From BACL27 sp964203235 (lineage in GTDB: Bacteria > Actinomycetota > Acidimicrobiia > Acidimicrobiales > Ilumatobacteraceae), in contig CAXNLE010000001.1 in NCBI GenBank assembly GCA_964203235.1, positions 806,001 through 870,000 on the forward strand: DNA of 64,000 nucleotides, in the 5' to 3' direction. Under the pieces are notes generated by a model that worked only from the letters and a program-made list of their open reading frames with translations, made no database searches and was not told the origin of the DNA. Each line of letters begins with the position of its first letter. Positions within the stretch are counted from its first letter, which is position 1. Of this stretch, positions 9,075 to 16,744 are shown piece after piece. The translations under genes and the position numbers were made by a program.

Positions 9075-9991
9075 AACCCACGATCAAGTTGCGTGTCGGT
9101 GGAATCACGCAAGGCATCACCGATGAAATTAATGCTCAGAGAAATAACGACCAATGTGAAACACGGAAACACTGCGAGCCACCAATAACCAGTTTGTACT
9201 GCACCTTTTGCGGCTCCAACCAAAATGCCAAGAGAAGTTGCACCATCTCCGGCCTGTGGCCCATACCCAAAAAACGCGAGTGTTGATTCGCCTGTGATTG
9301 CACCAACAACTGAAAAAGTTAAAGCAACCATAATCGGACCAATCGAATTAGGAATTAGATGCTGACGAATTATGAAACGTCGACTTGCACCGACAGCCCG
9401 AGCAGCCTCAATGAATTCGCGCTCCTTGAGTGACAACACCTGACCGCGGACAATGCGAGCGACGGACATCCATCCAAAGATGCTGAATAAAATAATAATA
9501 AATCTCACTGAATTCATATCACCAGACAGAGGTTTGATCCATGGAATCGCTCCGAGTACGTTTCGGACGATAAGAAGTGTTACGAGAAATGGAAATGCAA
9601 GAAACAAGTCTGTAATTCGCATCATTATGTCGTCGAACTTTCCACCTCGAAAACCAGCAATGGCGCCAACAAGTGATCCGATAGTGACAGAAATCAGTGC
9701 GCTGAGCAACCCGATTATAAGAGACACTCTCACTCCATAAATCAAACGACTGTAAAGATCGCGACCAATATCGTCGGTTCCCAACCAAGCATTGGCACGA
9801 GGTGTCAGAAATGAATTGGGCGGAACCTGAACTGATTCATTTACCCCGTAGCGAGAAGTAAACGGAGCAAAAATTACCAACAACGTCAACAGACCTAGAA
9901 TCACACAACTAATGACTGCGGCCTTGTGAGAAACGAACCTCCTAAAAGCCATCTGGCGCGGCGACAGCGAGCTCTCGGTTACATTACTCAA
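9071..9991 (-). CDS. Opp/Dpp-type ABC transporter permease (OppC/DppC-like)
   Basis: The permease has an N-terminal OppC_N-type region (RRFVSHKAAV then a membrane span) and about five further segments. The EAA-type loop is EAARAVGASRRFIIRQHLIPNS. I chose TTG at 9991, giving 306 residues and an 8-nt overlap with the upstream permease; another TTG at 10033 would give 320 residues but a 50-nt overlap. It forms the translocation pore with the OppB-like protein. The spacing and overlaps show that the two permeases and two ATPases are one transcript. Confidence 0.9.
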   Translation of the reverse strand: MSNVTESSLSPRQMAFRRFVSHKAAVISCVILGLLTLLVIFAPFTSRYGVNESVQVPPNSFLTPRANAWLGTDDIGRDLYSRLIYGVRVSLIIGLLSALISVTIGSLVGAIAGFRGGKFDDIMMRITDLFLAFPFLVTLLIVRNVLGAIPWIKPLSGDMNSVRFIIILFSIFGWMSVARIVRGQVLSLKEREFIEAARAVGASRRFIIRQHLIPNSIGPIMVALTFSVVGAITGESTLAFFGYGPQAGDGATSLGILVGAAKGAVQTGYWWLAVFPCFTLVVISLSINFIGDALRDSTDTQLDRGL

Positions 9992-10958
9992 GGCGAATCC
10001 GTGGATCGAGCCATGCGTATGAAATATCGGCAATTAAATTAAAAATCAGAATCGAAGCAACAATAATCACCATCCACGGCATAAGCAGTGGGAAGTCTCC
10101 ATCGCCAAATGATTTTAGGAAATACAAACCCATGCCGGGGTAGGAAAATATATTTTCAGTGATGATTAAACCACCAACTATTGCACCAAAGTCAATCGCG
10201 GCCACTGTGACTATTGGTATCAACGCATTTCGCATTCCGTGATGAACCAAAATTCGACGTTCACTAATGCCCTTAGATCGCGCCGTGCGCATGTAATCAG
10301 AATTCAACACATCCAGCAATGAAGAGCGTAAGTAACGACTATAGGTTGCAACAATCTGGATAGCCACGACGATGGTCGGTAGTGCCATAAATTTCAACAT
10401 CAGAAATAGATCGAATCCTGTATGGCCTGCAGGGTAAACGCCCGAAGTTGGGAAAAGACTAGATCCAAACCAACGCTGCCAATAAACGGCGAATAAAAGT
10501 TGCAATAAAATTGCTGAAATAAAGGGCGGGATCGAAATGCCTATGAACGCACCAGTATTGATCGCAATATCGCGTCTACCGCCAGGTCGCAGGGATGCAA
10601 GCAGACCAAAAATGAGGCCGAAAAAAACGCCAACAACTGTTGCCGCAATACCTAGTCGCAGCGTGTTCGCCATCGCATCCTTGAGTGCTGGCCATACCTC
10701 GCGGCTGCCCTTAATACTTCTAGGCCAGTTTCCAGTTACGAAATTGTTGAGCCAGCGAAAATAACCCAAAACATAGTTCGGGTCCAAACCGTTTATATCA
10801 ATGTATTGTCGAATCTTCTCTGGAGTGACCCGAGGGTTTGACCGCTTGTAGCTCTCAACTGGATTCGTACCGATTCTCAGTGCCACATAAACCAAAAATG
10901 TAACAATCAACAATGTCGGAATAGCCCATGCGAGGCGACGCAAAATATAACGAATCAT
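9984..10958 (-). CDS. Opp/Dpp-type ABC transporter permease (OppB/DppB-like)
   Basis: The 324-residue permease starts with the classic OppB N-terminus MIRYILRRL followed by a membrane span, has about six spans in total, and carries the EAA-type loop YMRTARSKGISERRILVHHGMRNALIP. It forms the membrane channel with the OppC-like protein. It starts with ATG at 10958, 125 nt downstream of the binding-protein gene. That gap holds a strong hairpin (11000-11036) which should reduce permease expression relative to the binding protein, a common arrangement in such operons. Confidence 0.92.
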   Translation of the reverse strand: MIRYILRRLAWAIPTLLIVTFLVYVALRIGTNPVESYKRSNPRVTPEKIRQYIDINGLDPNYVLGYFRWLNNFVTGNWPRSIKGSREVWPALKDAMANTLRLGIAATVVGVFFGLIFGLLASLRPGGRRDIAINTGAFIGISIPPFISAILLQLLFAVYWQRWFGSSLFPTSGVYPAGHTGFDLFLMLKFMALPTIVVAIQIVATYSRYLRSSLLDVLNSDYMRTARSKGISERRILVHHGMRNALIPIVTVAAIDFGAIVGGLIITENIFSYPGMGLYFLKSFGDGDFPLLMPWMVIIVASILIFNLIADISYAWLDPRIRLE

Positions 10959-10999
10959 TAGTTTTAAGAAATTCCATTTCGTTCTGCTGAATTAAAGAA

Positions 11000-11036
11000 G
11001 GCGCGTCGACTTGACACTTGGCCAAATCGACGCGCC
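11000..11036 (-). terminator. Strong inverted repeat between binding-protein gene and permease genes (partial terminator or mRNA-stabilising hairpin)
   Basis: GGCGCGTCGA at 11000-11009 is perfectly complementary to TCGACGCGCC at 11027-11036: a 10-bp GC-rich stem with a 17-nt loop. On the minus strand it is followed by TTCTTTAATT, a modest U-rich run. It stands 47 nt after the binding-protein stop and 41 nt before the OppB-like start. The location fits differential expression within an ABC operon by attenuation or 3'-end protection of the first gene's message. Confidence 0.6.
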
Positions 11037-11083
11037 ATTCTTGATTAGCTAATTCAATTACTGATACTGCTAAAAGTTGTCTT

Positions 11084-12814
11084 CTAGCTATTTACCGTTA
11101 CAGTCGCTTCGCCTGTGAGCAGGTTAGTGACTACATACTTTGCATCATTCGTGGTTGCATAAGCACCTGGCATCACTTGAAATGCCGTTGTCCAAACCAT
11201 CCACGAAGAGTTTGCACACTCTGTGATTGGGTTGAGACACCCTGGCCACTGCTCGGCACCGAGCACAATTTGCCCGTCGCCATCGACATCTGTCCACAGG
11301 TGAATATTGTTAAATGCTGCATAATTATTAAGTTGACCATCCACAGGACCGCCGACCTTGTCACTTCGCCAGAATCCTGATTTCGGAAACTGCATCAAAG
11401 GCAACATCATGTGATCCTTTGCCATCAGCACGAGAACTTGCTTGATTTTTTCTGCGCGAGTAACTGCATCAGCATCGACATCAGCTGCATAAAGCAGATC
11501 TGACGCCTCAGTGTTGCACCAACCACCACTATTTTGACCAATGTTTTTGTTAGCCGCAGTTGGAATAAGGTCACAAGCGAAACTGCCAGTCAAATAACTT
11601 GGATCTGGTGGTGCTGTACTGATGTACATCGCCATGTCGTAGTCCATTCCCGGTAGTCGCTGCTGGAAGTAACACTCGGCAGGGCAGTTATCTGCACGCA
11701 CTTTGAAACCTGCTGCAGTTAGCAACGGAATCAAATATGCCTGAGTGCTCTCACGACGTGTGTTGCCCGTGTTGATGATCCAACGAACATCAGGAACTTC
11801 ACCGTTCGGATTAGCCCACATACCTTCGGCGTTTTTTGACCAACCATTGTCGGTTAGAAGTTTTTCAGCGCCAGCAGGGTCGTAACTATTTGCAAACTCG
11901 TCTCCATTGCAGAACGGTCCAGGGACCATCGGTCCACACTGAAGCAATTCTTTTCCACCGAGTGGTATGTAGATCTGCTTGAACAGCGCATCACGATCAA
12001 TTGACATCGAAAATGCCGCACGGAAGTTTGGATCTGCGAATGGTCCACATTTCTGTTGGAAATATAAACCTTCATAGTCGCCGCCGTAATCAATCTTGGA
12101 TGCGATATTGTCTTGCTTCACTGCTTCTTCAATGCCTGCGTAGAACTGCGGATAAATCATGTCCACTTCGCCTGCTTTGATCGCTGCGATTTCTGTATCG
12201 CTATCAGCCTTCGGCACCATTACGAATTTCTTCGTTACAGCCTTGTCGTCACCCCAATATTTATCGTTCGGGACAAACACAATTTGATCAGGACTCCACG
12301 ATTTAATTTTGTATGGACGTCCAGAGAATGGAATGTTGTCTGCGAAATCACCCGAGACATCTTTAGTGTTCTTGACTGCTGCAGCCTTGATCAATGAACT
12401 AAATAATCCACGCCATGGTGCGTAAACAGCTTTCATTGTTACAACGACTTGTTTGTCACTTGCACCCGCTTCTACAGCGGTCACTTGGTCATACCCAGAT
12501 GTCGAAATTGATGCTGGCGTATTCAAGGATGCTTCCCAAGTTGCCTTGAAATCGGCGGCCGTTATTTGTGAACCGTCATCCCAAACTGCAGCCGGATTGA
12601 TGTCGTAAGTAATCGACATTCCACCAGTTGTTGCTGGCTTCGTGTAATCGTAAGTAACTGCTGCACAATCATCCAAACTTGTTGGATAACTTGTGGCAGC
12701 TACCGCCGCTGTTTCGGTAGTTGCTGCATCATCGCTACCGCCACATGCTGCTCCAATTAAGGAAACAGTTATCAGTGCGATTGCGAGACGAGCCACTTTT
12801 GTGGTACTTCTCAT
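11084..12814 (-). CDS. ABC transporter substrate-binding lipoprotein, family 5 (Opp/Dpp type)
   Basis: The 576-residue protein begins with a lipoprotein signal: basic MRSTTKVAR, a hydrophobic core and the lipobox IGAAC with Cys24, followed by an Asp/Thr-rich linker. The rest fits SBP_bac_5 proteins that bind peptides, nickel or sugars outside the membrane. Near residues 430-530 there is a Cys- and Asp-rich part (AFNNIHLWTDVDGDGQIVL), which is somewhat unusual and could be a small Ca-binding insert (DVDGDG). It is the first gene of the transporter operon, has a strong Shine-Dalgarno, and follows tpiA after about 110 nt, so it probably has its own promoter. Peptide import is the best guess. Confidence 0.9.
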   Translation of the reverse strand: MRSTTKVARLAIALITVSLIGAACGGSDDAATTETAAVAATSYPTSLDDCAAVTYDYTKPATTGGMSITYDINPAAVWDDGSQITAADFKATWEASLNTPASISTSGYDQVTAVEAGASDKQVVVTMKAVYAPWRGLFSSLIKAAAVKNTKDVSGDFADNIPFSGRPYKIKSWSPDQIVFVPNDKYWGDDKAVTKKFVMVPKADSDTEIAAIKAGEVDMIYPQFYAGIEEAVKQDNIASKIDYGGDYEGLYFQQKCGPFADPNFRAAFSMSIDRDALFKQIYIPLGGKELLQCGPMVPGPFCNGDEFANSYDPAGAEKLLTDNGWSKNAEGMWANPNGEVPDVRWIINTGNTRRESTQAYLIPLLTAAGFKVRADNCPAECYFQQRLPGMDYDMAMYISTAPPDPSYLTGSFACDLIPTAANKNIGQNSGGWCNTEASDLLYAADVDADAVTRAEKIKQVLVLMAKDHMMLPLMQFPKSGFWRSDKVGGPVDGQLNNYAAFNNIHLWTDVDGDGQIVLGAEQWPGCLNPITECANSSWMVWTTAFQVMPGAYATTNDAKYVVTNLLTGEATVTVNS

Positions 12815-12821
12815 TCTCCGA

Positions 12822-12828
12822 CCTCCCC
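12822..12828 (-). promoter_or_regulatory. Strong Shine-Dalgarno of the substrate-binding protein gene
   Basis: The complement reads GGGGAGG, 7 nt before the ATG at 12814. Most genes in the window have weak or no Shine-Dalgarno, so this one stands out and suggests high translation of the binding protein, as expected for a periplasmic-type receptor in excess over its permease. Confidence 0.7.
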
Positions 12829-12924
12829 GTCGAATTAGGTCAAGGTCGAATGACCCATGACTAATGTCACTTTACCCTAGTTCTCATTACCTGAGCGAGC
12901 CTGAGAGCAAATGGGCGCAAGAAA

Positions 12925-13713
12925 TTAGCTATTTCGAAGGCGATATTGGCAGATGCGCGCAAACTCGGCTGAATCAAGACTTGCACCACCCACCAAAACA
13001 CCGTCAATATCTGGTTGCGACATAATTTCAGCAATATTGCTGGCTTTAACACTGCCCCCATATTGCAGACGAACTGCGCTTGCCGCCAGCGGCGACGAAA
13101 CTTTCGCCACTTCTTCTCGGATTGAACTGATAATTTGTTGCGCGTCTTGGGCAGTTGCAGTTTTGCCGGTTCCGATTGCCCAAATTGGCTCGTAAGCGAT
13201 AACCATTGCGCGAACTTGCTCCACAGAACGCTTGGTTAGTGCTGCACGAACTTGACCGAGAACCTTTTCATGAGTCCGACCTGCTTCGCGATCAGCCAGT
13301 GTTTCGCCAACACATAAAATTGGAGTCATTCCGTGTTTTTGAACTGCAACTATTTTTGCGGCGACCACTTCATCGGTCTCACCAAAAATTTGACGTCGCT
13401 CACTGTGGCCGACAATCACATAACTGACATTCAGTTTTGTTAAAAACTGTGCTGAAATCTCACCTGTAAATGCACCTGAATCAGATTCATGACAATGCTG
13501 TGCGCCCAAGATAAATCGCAGTTCATCTGCGTCGATCAAAGTTTGCGCGCTCCGTAAATCTGTGAAAGGTGGATGAATCGTTACATCAACGGCGGCAAAA
13601 TCATCTTTTGTTAGCAGATAAGCGAGTTTTTGAATGGATTGAATTGCCTCGAAGTGATTGTGATTCATCTTCCAGTTGCCGCTAATGATTGGTTTTCTAG
13701 TTTCAGTTGACAT
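12925..13713 (-). CDS. tpiA: Triosephosphate isomerase
   Basis: The 262-residue enzyme interconverts dihydroxyacetone phosphate and glyceraldehyde 3-phosphate. All catalytic motifs are present: GNWKMN (Lys15), VGHSERR (His103), AYEPIWAIGTGKTA (Glu175) and the phosphate-binding YGGSVKASN. The ATG at 13713 overlaps the end of pgk by 11 nt. It is the third gene of gap-pgk-tpiA. In related bacteria secG follows directly; here it is followed by an ABC transporter operon. Confidence 0.97.
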   Translation of the reverse strand: MSTETRKPIISGNWKMNHNHFEAIQSIQKLAYLLTKDDFAAVDVTIHPPFTDLRSAQTLIDADELRFILGAQHCHESDSGAFTGEISAQFLTKLNVSYVIVGHSERRQIFGETDEVVAAKIVAVQKHGMTPILCVGETLADREAGRTHEKVLGQVRAALTKRSVEQVRAMVIAYEPIWAIGTGKTATAQDAQQIISSIREEVAKVSSPLAASAVRLQYGGSVKASNIAEIMSQPDIDGVLVGGASLDSAEFARICQYRLRNS

Positions 13714-14812
13714 TTGGTGCTCCTCGCAACGCGCTTAATCCTGGCAAGTCGCCGAGTTCAAGAAACTCTAGTGATGCACCACCACCAGTAGAAACGTGGT
13801 CAACATCTTTCTCAAAACCAAATTGAGCAAGCGCCGCCGCTGAGTCGCCTCCGCCTACAACGGTGAAGGCTTTAGTCTCAGACATCGCCTGGGCAATAGT
13901 CCGGGTTCCCGCGGCGAACCGTTCATCCTCAAACATCCCCATCGGTCCGTTCCAAAAAACACTCCGTGCGCCCATGATTATGTCAGCGAATGCTGCAGCG
14001 CTACCTGGACCTATATCTAAACCTTTTGCGCCATTTGGTAAGCGAACTCCGAAGGTTGCAAAATTGCCATCGTTGTCAACTCCAACAATGTCTTCTGGCA
14101 AATGAATTTTCAAGTCTGAGTCAAGAAGCTTTTTGCAAAAAGAAATCTGATCATGCTCACAAAGAGAGTCGCCAATTGGTAACGATTTTGCTGCAAGAAA
14201 TGTAAAGCACATTCCGCCACCAATTACGAACGAATCAACGACATTCGATAGTGCATCAATAACGCCAATTTTGTCGCTGATTTTCGCTCCACCCAAGACA
14301 GCAACTAGTGGTCGCTTTGGGTTGCTTCGCATTGCACCAAGTACTTCTACTTCGCGTTGTAACAGTCGCCCGGCGGCTGATGGCAATGAATTTGGAGGAC
14401 CAACAATTGAAGCATGTGATCGGTGTGCCGCACCAAAGGCGTCATTGACGTAAAGATCTACTCCGTTTATAAGCTGAGCGACAAAAGCCGAATCATTTGA
14501 TTCTTCACCTGAATTAAAACGCAAGTTCTCAAGCAAATCAACACCTGGTGCGACCTCTGATAAGCGTTTACGAATTGGCTCCATCGAGTACTTGACATTC
14601 ACTTTGCCTTTGGGACGACCGAGGTGACTGGCACAAACAACTTTCGCACCACGATCTGTTAGCCAATTGATAGTTGGCAACGCAGCACGAATTCGAAAAT
14701 CGTCGGCGATTACTCGAGCATCATCTGGGCCTGACATAGGCACATTAAAATCAGTGCGCACAAGCACGGTTTTACCGCGTACGTCTCCGAGGTCTTCAAG
14801 TTGCGGAACCAT
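13703..14812 (-). CDS. pgk: Phosphoglycerate kinase
   Basis: The 369-residue kinase converts 1,3-bisphosphoglycerate plus ADP to 3-phosphoglycerate plus ATP. The N-terminal signature is VLVRTDFNVP; VCASHLGRPKG, the ADP-side GPMGMFE and the C-terminal VVGGGDSAAAL are all present. It is a little shorter than the usual 385-400 residues, mainly because loops are trimmed, in keeping with the compact genome. The ATG at 14812 directly follows the gap stop (no spacing), and its end overlaps tpiA by 11 nt. Confidence 0.97.
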   Translation of the reverse strand: MVPQLEDLGDVRGKTVLVRTDFNVPMSGPDDARVIADDFRIRAALPTINWLTDRGAKVVCASHLGRPKGKVNVKYSMEPIRKRLSEVAPGVDLLENLRFNSGEESNDSAFVAQLINGVDLYVNDAFGAAHRSHASIVGPPNSLPSAAGRLLQREVEVLGAMRSNPKRPLVAVLGGAKISDKIGVIDALSNVVDSFVIGGGMCFTFLAAKSLPIGDSLCEHDQISFCKKLLDSDLKIHLPEDIVGVDNDGNFATFGVRLPNGAKGLDIGPGSAAAFADIIMGARSVFWNGPMGMFEDERFAAGTRTIAQAMSETKAFTVVGGGDSAAALAQFGFEKDVDHVSTGGGASLEFLELGDLPGLSALRGAPNVN

Positions 14813-15823
14813 TTATTTTTGAAGTGCTGCCCCGATATACGAAGCGATATCTACAAGTCGATTCGAATAACCCCACTCATTGTCGTACCATCCCAATACT
14901 TTGACAAGCGAACCCATGCTCATAGTTAGATCACTGTCAAACACACAACTATGTGGATTTGTTATTACATCACTAGAAACAATTGGGTCGACGCAATACT
15001 CAAGAATGTTCTTTAGAGGCCCCGAAGCGGCGGATTTGAACGCGGCATTAATTTCATCAACTGAAGCAGGCTTCTTCAAATTGGCAACTAAATCAGTAAT
15101 TGACCCTGTCGGAACTGGCACTCGAAGCGAAGTGCCGTCAAGTTTGCCTTTCATTGATTGCATTACAAGACTTGTTGCGCGAGCAGCACCTGTGCTTGTT
15201 GGAATGATATTTATTGCAGCGGCACGTGCACGACGCAAATCACTGTGTGGACCATCAACTATTGATTGATCTCCGGTGTAGGCATGAATAGTTGTCATCA
15301 ACCCATTCTCAACGCCAAATGCATCATCTAAAACTTTGACCATTGGCACAAAACAGTTCGTCGTGCAACTCGCATTTGACACAACTTTATGATTTTTTGG
15401 ATCAAAGTCTTGATGATTGACTCCGTACACAAAAGTCGCATCTGCGTTTGTAGCAGGTGCAGAAATAATCACACATGGTGCACCTGCGTCTAAGTGACCC
15501 GAAGCTTTGTCGCGATCGGTGAAAAAACCTGTTGACTCAATCACAAGATCGACACCAAGTTCGCCCCAGCCCAAATCTTTCGGGTCACGCTTTGACAGCA
15601 CTTTAAGAAGTTTGCCATCAATATCGATTCCATCATCTGTTGCAGAAATCTTGTTTGGCAAAACGCCCAGCACTGAGTCGTACTTAAGTAAATGAGCCAT
15701 AGTTTTTAGCGAACCAAGATCATTGACGGCAACTATTTCAATATCGGCGCCTGATATCTGTATCGCCCTATAAAAATTTCTACCAATTCGTCCGAAACCG
15801 TTAATACCGACTCTGATTGTCAT
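14813..15823 (-). CDS. gap: Glyceraldehyde-3-phosphate dehydrogenase
   Basis: The 336-residue enzyme oxidises and phosphorylates glyceraldehyde 3-phosphate with NAD(P)+. It has the Rossmann start INGFGRIGR, the catalytic SNASCTTNC (Cys153) and the C-terminal WYDNEWGYSNR. It heads gap-pgk-tpiA and starts 9 nt after rapZ. In mycobacteria whiA and yvcK lie between rapZ and the glycolytic genes; here they are absent. Confidence 0.97.
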   Translation of the reverse strand: MTIRVGINGFGRIGRNFYRAIQISGADIEIVAVNDLGSLKTMAHLLKYDSVLGVLPNKISATDDGIDIDGKLLKVLSKRDPKDLGWGELGVDLVIESTGFFTDRDKASGHLDAGAPCVIISAPATNADATFVYGVNHQDFDPKNHKVVSNASCTTNCFVPMVKVLDDAFGVENGLMTTIHAYTGDQSIVDGPHSDLRRARAAAINIIPTSTGAARATSLVMQSMKGKLDGTSLRVPVPTGSITDLVANLKKPASVDEINAAFKSAASGPLKNILEYCVDPIVSSDVITNPHSCVFDSDLTMSMGSLVKVLGWYDNEWGYSNRLVDIASYIGAALQK

Positions 15824-15832
15824 GCCTAAACC

Positions 15833-16699
15833 TTAGTGCCCCGAGTCGTCTCGCAGAATGTCACGGTGAGTAATACGGGGTTGTTGGCTATTAATAATAA
15901 GCCATTGAGCGATTTGCTCGGCGATAACTACTGACCGATGGTGACCACCAGTACACCCAATCGCGATAGTCAAATAACTCTTTCCTTCCGCTTTATATGC
16001 GGGCAGCAGCAACTTCAGCATGTTGTACAACTCGGCCAGAAACTTATGCGAGAGGTCTTGAGACATCACGTATGCGCTTACGGCAGAATCAAGACCAGTG
16101 AGCGGTCGTAGCTTTTCATCCCAATGTGGGTTTGGCAAAAAGCGAACATCAAATACAAGGTCAACATCTGTCGGCAAGCCGTGTTTATATCCAAACGAAA
16201 CTAATGAAACTTGCATTGTGTCAACATGCTGATCGCCGGAAAATAATTCACCAATTTTTGATTTGAGTTGGTGTACTGTCAAACTCGTAGTGTCAATGAC
16301 TAAATCTGCTTCACCTTTGACAGGTTCTAGCAACACACGCTCTTGGGCTATCGCCTGCTCAACACCTAAATTTTCATCAGCGAGAGGATGCTTCCGACGT
16401 GTTGCTCCATATCGCTTGACTAGTTCGGCTGTTGTCGCATCCAAATACAACAACCGCACACGATGAGTGCTCTTACGCAAATTCTTGAGCACATCAATAA
16501 TCCCGCGCTGAGCAGTCGGTGTGCCAACAACAAGTGCAAGTTTTGAAAGTTTTGACCCGACAGAGGCAATCTCAACGACTTTGTCAATTAACTCTGTCGG
16601 CATGTTGTCAACAACAAACCAACCCAAATCTTCTAAGTCGTCAGCAGCCAATGAACGACCCGCACCAGACAGACCCGCAATCAATAAAATATCAGCCAC
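15833..16699 (-). CDS. rapZ: RapZ/YvcJ family nucleotide-binding protein
   Basis: The 288-residue protein has Walker A GLSGAGRS at residues 9-16, a Walker B-like LLYLDA near residue 84, and the C-terminal family motifs FDVRFLPNPHW and IGCTGGHHRSV. RapZ proteins bind nucleotides, and in E. coli RapZ controls glmS through small RNAs; actinobacterial and Bacillus members have less defined roles. It lies between uvrC and gap. The standard uvrC-rapZ-yvcK-whiA cluster is reduced to uvrC-rapZ here. The start ATG at 16699 is 45 nt after the uvrC stop. Confidence 0.95.
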   Translation of the reverse strand: MADILLIAGLSGAGRSLAADDLEDLGWFVVDNMPTELIDKVVEIASVGSKLSKLALVVGTPTAQRGIIDVLKNLRKSTHRVRLLYLDATTAELVKRYGATRRKHPLADENLGVEQAIAQERVLLEPVKGEADLVIDTTSLTVHQLKSKIGELFSGDQHVDTMQVSLVSFGYKHGLPTDVDLVFDVRFLPNPHWDEKLRPLTGLDSAVSAYVMSQDLSHKFLAELYNMLKLLLPAYKAEGKSYLTIAIGCTGGHHRSVVIAEQIAQWLIINSQQPRITHRDILRDDSGH

Positions 16700-16744
16700 T
16701 GATATTCAAGACTATCTAACGTTGTCTAACGCAGAGCTCTTGTA

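Noticed and set aside
9992..10033. Extended OppC-like start at TTG 10033
   Set aside because: It would overlap the preceding permease by 50 nt and adds residues unlike family N-termini; TTG 9991 gives an 8-nt overlap.
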